Assembly (NCBI RefSeq): GCF_963678635.1 | Contig: NC_087069.1 | Span: 43,042,688 to 43,106,687 of the forward strand | Source: Symsagittifera roscoffensis | Taxonomy: Eukaryota > Xenacoelomorpha > Acoela > Convolutidae | DNA: 64,000 bases | Direction of reading: 5' to 3' | Notes under the pieces: model-generated | Databases searched by the model: none | The model's input: only the letters and a program-made list of their open reading frames with translations | Told to the model about the DNA's origin: nothing | Shown: piece by piece, positions 33,792 through 45,700 of the stretch | Position numbering within the stretch: position 1 is the first letter of the stretch | Layout: the number at the start of each line of letters is the position of its first letter | Translations under genes and position numbers: made by a program

Positions 33792-36700
33792 GTAAGATTT
33801 ACAATAAATATTTTCAAAATATTAAGTTTTTGATATATTTTTGCAACGTAAAGCGCTTTTATTTTTTATACTTTAATTTTCATTTTTACTTTCGGTCAGA
33901 AATGAACACTGTTATTACGCTCATCAACCTTCTCCATCCCCTGCAATCCTGAAATTTAAACTAAAAAGGTTGATTTACTGATGTCTTTTTGCAGAGGGGA
34001 GGGGGTTAAAGGGGGGGGGGGGAGGGGGTTATTTATTAAAGAATCAATATTAATTATGTTTATTTGTTATTTCCAGTGGACGAACTCACAAATCGCACAA
34101 TTCGCTGACGATGGGTCTGGCATACTCTGACCTGATGATGGTGCTGGGGTCCCAACTACCCTCCTGCATATCTGCATTCAGATCCAAGTGGTCCTTCTTC
34201 GGAAAATATGGTACTATGGTAGCATTAAAACTTCCTTCATTACAACTAATCATTTTGATTTTTTCCTATGATAAAACTCATTATTTAGGACAAATCTTAC
34301 CTTTCTTTGTAAGTTCAATTAAATTGTGATGTTCTCTAACTCATCGAGATCAATAATTAAGTTTTTTTCCAGATTAACATAATCGATTCGCATAACCCCT
34401 TGGTTAGAGCTAGAAATCTAAAAAAGATATGCGTTGATATATGATTCTAATAACCTATCTCGTCGTTTCAAAAGGTTTCAAAAAAAAGTTTCACATTTTA
34501 TAGAATAATGCTTATTGTACAATTTCTAATATATTTCTCGTACAATATTATGGAATAATGCTTTTTGTATGTCACGTATATATTTATTCAAAGAATGAAA
34601 TCTTTTTTCCATAACCAGAAAAAAACAAGGGTCTATCAGACATACAATATTTTTGTTATTAAAGTTTTCAAAAAAGATTTCATGCGTGGGATCGTAAAAA
34701 AAGCATTTATTGAATAGAAAGAACTCAACTATGGTCAACAATAGTCAATCTATATGGAGATTCATAGATGGTTGTCACCCAACTTTCGCGCATTTCTAAG
34801 GAGATCATGTATAGATTAAAATTTTCATTGAATGCTGCTTCGAATAGAGGTGTCGCATCAATAGATTCGGGTAAGTAGCACGTTTTGTTTGTGTAAAAAC
34901 AATTATCTCAGCTTCTTTCTTTTTATTGAATTAGAAGACCTTGAATTGTTACCTTCAGTCGAGATGCCGAGATTGTCAGCAAAAATCAAAAAACCAGCTG
35001 TTTGAAAGCTTTTATCACCGTAGCGCGATCAAATTGACGAAATGCTGAGAGTAGTTTCAAATGTAATCTCTCATACACTTTACAGTTCGCTCGTTTAAAT
35101 AACATGAACAAACTATCTGATACAGCGTTGTTCAAAATGTGAAGTGTGACCCCGGTCTAGATGGTCATTGTATGTTTCAACCGTCTCGACTGAAATTCGG
35201 TATGTTTTGCCCGTCTCTACAGAAAAATTGTGCTCAACCGTGCTCGAATCAAGCATATATGTCTTGACCGTCCTTGAACGAAAACAATGTAATCGACCGT
35301 GCTAGACCCAAGCGAGATATGATTCACTGAATTCGGGTACGTTTCGAACTTCAACTATTCTTAGCTATCCCAAGTTAAACGTTATAAAATATGCGTTTTG
35401 GGTAAATATCTCAAGAAAGTTTTTTGATCAGAGCGAAACTATCGGGTTATTTGCAGCTTAAATGCTTTGTAGAGATATACTATTTTTGAGCCTATTTTTT
35501 TTCGTCCTTTAGATACTTTGGTTTTCTAACTGAGTCAAAAACGATAAGAAACAAGTTGATATTCGAAAACAATTTTTGTTTTTGACTCCGATTTATTGCG
35601 GACAATCGGTACTTTTTAACCGATCTTGTGATTTGTTCCGATAGTGCTCGAGATAGGTTTCGACCGCGATCGAGGTATGTTTCAACCGAGCTCACAGTAT
35701 GCCTCGTCCGTGCTCGAGCTATGTTTCGACCGCGCTCGCAGTATGTTTTGACCGTGCTCTCATATTTCGACCGTGCTCGACCGAGTTTTGTTATATTTCG
35801 ACCGTCATTACGAGGCCAAACTGTGCATTCTGTGCATTGTAAGCGATTTCCATGACAAATCTGATTTGGGCCTGTTGCGGAATCCGCTTACAATGCACAG
35901 AACAGCAAAGAAGATTGAGGAAATATAGCAATATTGCGGATTCCGCGACAAATCGGATTTGGGCCTGTTGCGGATTTCGCAACATTGCTATACTTCTTTG
36001 ATCTTCTTTGCTGTTTTGGATTGCTCAAACGAATACCTAAAAAACTGTACCGTTCGTCGGAATCGCTCCAAAAATAAGCGAGTTTGCGGAATCCGCAACC
36101 GTATTTCGGGAATCCGGAACAGTTTGTGGAATCCACAAACAAATGATAAGACATGTGTATAGCTGATTTGAGCTGTTGCGGAATCCGCAACTGTAAGTGG
36201 AATCTGCAAACTGTAAGTGGAACCCGCACTTCGTTTTCCGATTTCGTTTACATATATCTATGTGTAGTAGCGTTTAAAACTATATCGAACAAATACTACG
36301 TTAATCAGCTACCAGTTGGAATGGCAAACAATCGATCTCAATTCTTGTCAAATACCCAACTTTGATCTCAAATCCTGTCGAACAAAAACCCAACTTGGAT
36401 CTCAATTCCTGACAAATATATGCAACTTCGATCTCATCTCAATTCCTGTCAAACATACCCAGCTTCAATCTCACTTCCTACAAAGGTTAACTTCGATCTC
36501 AATTCCTGTCATCGTTTCCTGTAAACTTATTCATCAGTTCAATTCAAGCCATTCAATTAAAACAAAAAGTTTTATTTTAGCCCTTTCGGAATGTTTTCAA
36601 AATGCGAAACCAGAAGAGAGTTTGATAAGGCAACAATTCCAGGACTATATATGCGTGTTTTTGAACTTAAAATTTAATTCTGCTGTAATTCAAGTTTTGG

Positions 36701-39700
36701 AAATTTCTATCTAATACTAATTTACTCAAAATAGTTAAATAGATCACTTACACCCTGTGAACAAAATGATTTGAATTCAGGTTCTCAAATACTGAATCTC
36801 AATTACTGAATCTCAAACACTGACCTAATTCGGCGATATGTCAACCCAATAAAAAATTTACCCAATTACCGAATTGACTCAATGAATTTATCCGGTGTTG
36901 TGTTTCCAAAACTATGATCCAAAAAACTGCTGGCAAATACTAACGTGTGACATCCATCAATTTAGATAACCAATGGCTTAAATTTTGTTCGTGGATTCCG
37001 CGAACAATGGCTATGTCTTTGCTTTTAAATTCCGCAAGTGCATATCCAAGTTCAGTAATAAACAAACTTCTGAATTCTTTTACAGTTTGCGGATTCCGCT
37101 TACAAAATTTGTGGATTCCACTTATATATTGCGGATTCCACTTACAGTTGCAGAATCCAGAACAACTAGCTGTACTTGCTTGCTGCGAAATTCGCAACAA
37201 AACAAATGTGCCAACAAAACTTACGTTACAGATATTTGTATGCGGAATCCACTGAAACTCTCGTGCACAGTTTGGCCTCGTAATGGTGCTCATGTTTTGT
37301 TTCGAGCTTCTACTCGACTCAAACCCCTGTCTCCACCGTTTTTTTGCCGAACCTTGACGTTATCTTGCCTCTGAAAGTCGAAACGTAAATTGATCGCCTC
37401 AAACCCCGGTGAACTGAATGTGAGAGTACATATGAAATATACGACCAGCATTTTTTTGCAATTTGGTAGTGCATCAGTAATCAGATTTCCCAGAGTAATT
37501 GGTTTCGATTTTGCCGCCAAATCTCGACTGAAAATATCCGTTTCAGATCTTCAAATTTTTTCTTTCAGTACTTCTGAAGATAAATTATCCATCATTGAAC
37601 CAATGCTAACTTAGTTTCTTTAGAATTAATTATAATTCTAACCTAGTCGGTTTTTTAAGTTTTTCGGTCTTGCTTTTTTAGCGTTACAATAACCTTTAAG
37701 CCATATGCGACATTATAAAGACTAACTATGATTCCGTAAATGTTTCCGTATTTCAGCTTATAAGCGACAACTGCTAAAAAAAATTTGAAGAAGATTGAAA
37801 AAAAAACACCCCGTTAGAAATGAGAAGCCATTTTTCACTATAATGAAACTTTTTTTAAATTAAATTTCGACTTCTTTCTAATTCACTGTATTCGTTTTTT
37901 TGATTGATTGACATTTGGTGTTACTGGGTCGTTATCATGAAAGATAAGTTGATTATTTTACAAAAGAAGTAGACTCGAAAACTTCTAATCTATTTAGACT
38001 TCACTTACTAATCAATCAATATCGCGTAACTTGAGCCCAAAATACCTTCCCTCTAATTCCACAAATAAGCTGTTCACCGTTTAAGTTTGTTGAAGGTTCC
38101 TAATTGAGCTCAATTTGAACTAAATTTCTTCTTTTTTCAATTTTTCAAATTTGTTGTCAATTGTTTTTTGTTAAATCAAATGACATTTAACCTGAGTTTA
38201 CTATAATTTTCATCAATTGTAGTTTGCATTGATTACATTGTTTAAGCCTAACTCATAAAAATTTTCTTTGTTTCAAAATTTAGCAGAACAGTATAATAAA
38301 ATAATAAACCGATGCATTACTTCTGTAACAATACTTTTTCCAGTGAAGTCATTATAAAAATGAAGAAATATTTTTACAAGAAGATCACTTGAGAGAGCGC
38401 TGTTTTTTGAATATCATTGAAACTGGGGGAAATACTTTGGGATGAGAGCCCAAATTTCTCACAAAATATAAAAAGGTCAAAGCTACGGCGCTTGATAGAA
38501 GTAGAAGTTGGGGTTTCCAGAATAATAATTAAAAACTTCTAGAATAAAACGTTATCAAAAAATAATGAAGGATTCAATTTCTGATTTATTTTTTAACTAC
38601 AAAACAGCTTATTTACCAAATCAATAAGTTGAAGTTGTTTAGTTCCTGGTTATCAAAAGCTTTTATCGTTTCTGTAAAGTTAGCGAACAAAAAGAGCAAA
38701 CTGTTGAAAAGGAAACGCGTTCTGGCTGCAATCGAGTGCTTTGATGTAAACTTTTTGTGTTTTGCGACAGCTCCCGCTATATTTCTTTTAGCTGAAGTTT
38801 TTTTTATTGATTTACTCTTTTTAGTTTTTCGGATTGGCGGTCATTCCGTGTTTTTTTGCACAAAACTTGAAATTGATTTTTTTTTGTTTTAGGCTGCACC
38901 GTTTCAGCTGCATTCGGGGCTTTCAGTGGCTTCAGCTCCATTCTCATCATGTGTTTCATAGCATATAACAGATACGTGAGTGTGTACTATCCCCTGGACT
39001 CTATGGTGAACAGATACAGTAAAACTAGAACTGCAAAGATGCTGGGGGCTTCCTGGGTTATAGCAGCAGTTCTGGCGGCACTTCCATTCACTTATAATGG
39101 ATACACGCCGACAGGTTATTCATAGTAGGAAATTCTTCTCACCGTTTGTTTGCAATAAGTCTCACTTGAACTCTAGCTTCAGGTCTGCGACAGCCTGACC
39201 GATTTCGGCTGCAATATTGGTACCATGTGAAAGTTCTAGACGCAGAAAAACGTTCAAAAATTAAGCCTCGTTCAAAAAATTAAGCCAATCTGGAATGTAG
39301 GGAAATAAGAAAAACTGATTATGCTTTCATAGATCTTCTGCGAATCGTAGAAACCAATTTTATTTGCAATCATCAAGTAAATGTATCACAAAGATCCGAA
39401 CATGATCGCGTGATTTTTTGTTTTCTAAAAAAATATATAATATAATTGTTTAGCCCTGCCATTCTGTTGTGTACTGGGTTTTGCCAACCTCAACTGGATT
39501 TCTGCTGCAGTTCTGGGCAACATGTATGTTTTTGGATTCCTGGGTCCCCTTTCTTCGATCTGCTGGCTCTATGTGAAGATATTCCGAAAGATAACTCAGA
39601 CTACTAATGAACTGAGAAGGTCTAAAAACCACAGAAACAAGGTATGTTAGTGACATTGCATGGTTCTTATAAAGAGCAGCCCTTGTACTATGGCCCTCCA

Positions 39701-42700
39701 AAAGTATGGTCACCACAAGCAAATCATGCCCTTTCGAACTGAAACATTTTGAAATCAAGCTCAATTTTTTTCGTTGACTCACGCATAAAAAACAAACAAT
39801 GGTGTCTAAAAACACTAAAATCACAAATCTTAGTTTGGTCAGAAGTTATGTAATCGTTAATTTTAAGTATATGATCTGTAAAAATCAAGACATGCCCCAA
39901 CAATCTCATAGGATCTGGCCCTTTGGGTCTTATAGAAAAATATATCGAATAAAAACATGGATAGCCGGTTACCGCTGTTCATACTCTGCTTTTCAATTAT
40001 TATTTTTTTCGAAGCAGAGTTGTTTTGTTTTGTGCGTCGTGTGATACAAGGATCTGACGAAAACCTAGAAATTAGGCATACTCGACAGTCTCAGTAAAAA
40101 AGGCAAATAGAGCAACAGTTTCAGTAAAAACCGACAAGAATGTACAAAAAAAAACCAAAATAAGTCTTTTTAAATGTTTTTTCGAAATTCTTTGAAAATA
40201 TTTGAAAATTTTTTTTCAGTAGTTTCGAAACTTTTTTAATTAGAATTGAACTAAATTTTCATGGCCCTTTTTTCTAATGTAAGCTTGCTCGTTTGCTTTT
40301 TGCTGGAAATTAAAGTAAAACTAAAAAAATGCACACCAGTTTTTCTCGACACTGGGACAAATTTTTAGAATATTTTTATTTTCGCTCAAAACAAGGCTGA
40401 AAGGCTCTATCACAACCCTTTAAGCTGACTATTTAAAGATGAAGATAAATCTGCTCGCTCGCTTTACTCCCTCCGAAATAGACAAAAACCATTAATTCAA
40501 ACCGGTTTTTCCTCGACTCTGAGATTGCTTTTTGGAAGTTTTTTTAATGTGGTTCAATTTACGACTGAAAAAGCTTTTTATGAATAATTATTCTATGCAG
40601 TCCGATGTTTGTTAGTGGTATTTGCATTTAGTGGGGAAAAAATTAAAACACAGCCCAACACGAAGTTTCTCCTCATTTTCAATGTTCGGAATAACAACTT
40701 TATGATAGAATTACACATCTACGACCTTGTTTTCAGGAGTTACCAGCACACTGCTATCTTTATAGGACATAAAAACACTTATCCTTTTTCTAAAAAAAAA
40801 TCATTGATAAGCCTGCTTGCTCGTTTTATTTGCTCGGAATTAGACTAAAAGTTTTGTATCGCTTTTTATCGACATTGAGAAAATTGTTTTGAAATTTTTG
40901 AAAGTCGTTCGAATCACGGTTACGAAAACGCTAATGTGATTGCGTAGAAAACAAAAAAGTTAAATCACACCCGAATACAAAATTCTGCTTTGTTTTCGAT
41001 GGTCTTAAGAAAAAAAAACTAAAACTAAATCAGATACAGTATTCCTCCTTATTTTCGATGACCGTAACAAATAGAATTACTTTATCTGTCTCATAATCGT
41101 TTTATATTTTCGAATGTAATATATCACGTTTTCAAGTCTTTCCAGAATCTCAATTTTGCAAAAAAAATTGAGTTGTTTAATTTATTTTTCAGAAAAAAAA
41201 AACGTAAAAACCATGTTTACAAAGCTGATTTAAATTTTCCGGACATAACGAACAAAACGTGAGACTTAAAATGCAGTTAACTCATATTGAGACAACTTTA
41301 GACAAAAAAGATGCTGACAAAACTTGTCTAGACCTTCAAAAAAGTTACTTTGGTGAAATTTCTTTTGCCAAATTCCGGCAAAAAATTTACCACAAAACGG
41401 ACTAATTTTTGGCTCTGAAGTCAGTTAGAAAACAGGACAAATCATGTAAGAGGCGAGCTTAAAATTATCAACGTTAATTCTTATGTAGCCCACGAAAATT
41501 AAGAAGGGTAAAATCTCCAAAAGCAATTTTAAAGAAAATTGGAAATTTTTTAATAATAAAAATTAATTTTTTGGCTGTAAAAAGAGAATAGATATTTTAA
41601 TTTCACTTTCTGATATAAATTTTCTATATAAAACATTATACCTCGTTTGAATGTTGTTGGACTACATAGGAGGCTCATGTTTGTTAGCAGTTCAACTGGT
41701 TATTTTGAAGTCATTTTTGATTGACTTCAACTGCTTAAAATTATTCGTTTTGTGTAAAATTTTTGACTCGAATTTCACAAAACAATTTGCAATACGTCAA
41801 TTCTGCTAGAACTCTAAGCAAGTTTTGTCTCAACCTTTTTTGTCTAAAATTTTTTCAGTACTATTCATTGAGAAAAGATAAGAAAAAAACTCAAAAACTC
41901 AAAAACAATTGTTCTGTATTCAAACGACTCGCAACATTTTAAGAATTTAAGCCTATCATGCAAACTTTTCATAAGAATAGTTTCTATTTTTTTTGTGAAT
42001 ATATTTGTCTTGACGCGTTTCATTAAACAGAGCAACCATGATCGATTTTCTATTAAAAGTTATTGAACTTTTTTTTCCAGAGGAAAACCGAAATTCGTAC
42101 TGCAATCACATCTCTCCTGTGTGTGGTCGTATTTGTCGTGTGCTGGATGCCCTATGCAGTTGTCATGGTAATCGGACATCTGCCAATCAAAAGACTGTCC
42201 ACTGACTTCGAGCCAGTGACAATTGCAATCGCAGCTGTGTTCGCTAAAGTATCAGCTGCATGCAATCCTTTCATATACGGGTCTCTGCATGTTAAAAAGT
42301 TAGTCTTTGTGTAAAAAGCTTACAAAATTAGACGATAGAGTAACATCTAGGGCTAGCTATCTATTCCGTCAATTGGAGTTGGGGGGGGGGGGGGTTGTTG
42401 GTGAGTTCGCTACTACATTTGATGGGTAGAAACTCATCTTAAACTTAGATTGCTTCTTGATATGCTTCTTGTAGTTATTTAGCTGTCAATTATTTAGGAT
42501 TTAGGGTAGTTAAAAAGATCTAAACCCAGAAAAAACTGATTTTGGCAGTATAACTGGTCTTCAAAAAAGTTTTGATATTTCAGTTTCCTCTTTTTATTCT
42601 CTGAACTTTATGCCCAGTTTTTATTTTAAAGCGTCGACTCAGATTTGTATTTCAATGCATAAGTGGACCCGAGAAAAAAAGAGTTAAGATTACCTTTAGA

Positions 42701-45700
42701 CTAAATTTATGATTTTTTATAGTTAAGATTATTATGTGTATTATGATTTTTATAATAATTATTATAATTATTATGATCATTAGGTCTATTATTGAGATTG
42801 TTATTATAATTACTATGATTCTTATGATTATATTGATTTTTGATTTTTGACTATTATTATGATTATGATGATTCCTATTATAATGATTTCAATTGTTAAT
42901 TTATTATTAGACCTATAAATATGATGATTATGATGTTTATGATGATTATAATTATTAATTTATTATTATCAGTGTAATTATTCTGGTTTTTGTATAATGA
43001 CTCAGATGATTAATTTTATTATGATGTTTTTGATTATGGCTATTTTGTAATATTTTTTTTGTAAATATTGTTTTTATGATTATTTCCATGATTAATATGG
43101 TTTTTGTTACAATTATGATTGATGTTATTATGATTAATTTTTTGATTAATATCTTGATTATGATTAAAATAATTATGTTTATTTTAATTATTATAATCAC
43201 TATTGTTATTATAAATATTTTGTTAAATATCATTATTTTTATTATGACTACTTCGAATATTATGACTACAAGGAATCATTTTTATCATTTTGATTACTTC
43301 TATATGAGTTTCGTGATTATGATTGATTATTATGGTATTTTTTAATTATTATGATTAATATTATGATAATTAATAGTTCTATTTTTATGACTTTTATGGT
43401 TCTAATTTAGATTATTATGGTGATTATAACAATAATTATGACGAGATTATTCTTATTAGGATTATTAAGATTACGGTTTTCAAGATTTTTATTTTTTTTG
43501 ATTTTGATTAATTTTTGTTTCTTTTTTTTATGGTTTTTCAATGATTATAAAGATGATCAAAATTATGATTTTGAGAATAGGTATGACTTTTATAATAACT
43601 ATCATGATTGTCATGATGCATGATTTTTAATGAAGTTTTTAAAATGCTTATTATGAATATAAATTTTTTGAATATGATAATGATTTTTATGATTTTAACT
43701 ATTGGTTTTATGATTAATTTTTTTAATAATATTATGATGATCATTATTAGCATTTTATTATGATTCTTATTAAGATTACTTTTTAAACTATTTTTATTAT
43801 GATTCATACTGTGATTATGTTTAGGATTGTAATGATTATGATTTTTATAATTAATCTAATGATTCATATTTTCAGGAGCAAAATTAATATAAGGTTTTAT
43901 ATTCTGATTATAATTATGTACATTATGACCAATGTGATGAGTATCATGATTTTGATTAGCATTATGCTTTTTATTATTTTTGTTTTTACCTGCAATCGTT
44001 TCTCATAATTGTGAGAATTTTTATTTTGCCAATTTGAATGTTAAATGCGTTCAGTTTTCAAGTCGCGAAGAGATGGCAAAAAGTTAATCTTACTATGACC
44101 CAAAACTTAATGCAAAACAAAAATCCAAGCTTTGCAGTGATAAGCACAAAATTTGGCACTTTGAATTTGAAAATGCCTGCTGAACAAAAATGATAAAAAC
44201 TTCTGTTTTTTTTTCACTGATTTTTAGGCACGGTGAATGTTGGTCAATCTTTTATGAATGGTTTGCCCTTAAGCGTTTTAGCGATGAAGTTTTAATAGAA
44301 TAATTTGTAGCTGTTTTCTTGAACCCCTACATTTCTTTCCATTGAAAGTTCCAAAATAAAAAAAAAATTTTGTTTGAGCTTCTGTTTTCATAAAGAAACC
44401 ACCCGCATCCAGTTTCAAGCGTTAATAACCGATTTTAGTATGTTTTGTTTTTAGTACCAGTTTTTCAAAAATTGAGAAAAAAATCAGTTTTAATGGGATA
44501 ATAATAGATTATAATATCTCTTTTTGAAATCAAATATTATCATTTATAATACATTTTAATCGATTATTTTTATCCGAACTTCTCATTCATTTGATTTGTA
44601 GAACAATCCATTATAATAGATTATAAATGTTTATATTCCTTTTTATTTTTCCATTTTGTCTTCGACCTAGCACCTGAATTGTTTATATTTCATGCTTTTC
44701 GTAGACGTTGATTTATGTATAAAAGCGAAAATTATTTTAACAATTTTCAAATCAATTTAAACCTAAAATGTTTATATTTTTTCATTTCTTCTAGCCTCCA
44801 GTTGCTCAATGATGCACTTTTTAAGTGTTTTTGCCCAAAATATCAGCACACTGCTTTAGTTTCATGATTCATATAGAAAAATTATATTTCACCTACCGCG
44901 CAGTTCTTTAACTAATAAGAAGGAACATCTATGAAGTTTTTGTTTCGAGGTAAAACTCTGTGTTCAGATGAACCAAGGAGTGACAAGACATCTCACTTTT
45001 AAAAAAATTTTACAGAAAAAATAATTGTTATCTTTATAATAGATTATAATAGATTATGTAAGAATATAAGAGATTTTCGGTTATAAAATTGATTATAATT
45101 TATTATAATGTCACAAAAACGTTATCATTGTAATGGATTATATGTCGTTTAAACATCTTATATGAAAATAAGAAAAAATATCAATTTATGCCCGCACTGC
45201 TAAGAATCATGAAGGCAGCAAGGCGATGTGGCACATGCAACAGTACATTAAAAACCAACTGTGAGCGCAGAAGCTTCAATCAATTATAAGAAAGTTTTTC
45301 TAAATTAACTTTCATTGATTTTAATCATAGCTTTTTCGTGCTTTTAAAGCTCCCAATTGCTAATTTTTTACTGGTTGCTACTGATTTGAACAACTTACTT
45401 GATCGAACAACTTATTTGAACAACGTTTTGTTTCCACTGTTTTGCTACTGATTTGAACAACTTATTTGATCGAAAAAGTACTTTCGCTTAGGTTAATTAC
45501 CTAGCAGTTGTTTCTAGTTAATTGGATTAAATATCATGTTATGTGGAAAAAATAGGCTTTTTCAGGGTTAAATAACTTCGTTTCGACCGAAAATGCAGAC
45601 GTTTTTGATCGAAAATGCATATTGCTAAAAATTTGACATTAAGTAAGATTTAAGTGTAGTATTATTTTTTAAAATTTCAGATGGTCGGACTACAAAAAGT

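Noticed and set aside
35628-35855. Arg-rich 75-codon frame
   Set aside because: Translation of the inverted GTCGA minisatellite running into the TIR element.
36316-36714. 132-codon + frame in opsin intron 2
   Set aside because: It largely translates a 33-38-bp minisatellite within the TIR element; repetitive IPV/TQL peptides, no gene character.
37000-37255. Frames on both strands with FVDST and LRIPLT repeats
   Set aside because: They read the palindromic GCGGATTCC subrepeats of the TIR element.
35874-37255. CRISPR-like array of palindromic repeats
   Set aside because: Spacing is irregular, the repeats are variable, the host is animal and the array is bounded by transposon-type inverted repeats.
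42955-44008. Long Ile/Met/Asn-rich frames on both strands
   Set aside because: Produced by the ATT/ATG trinucleotide tract, which contains few stop codons in some frames.
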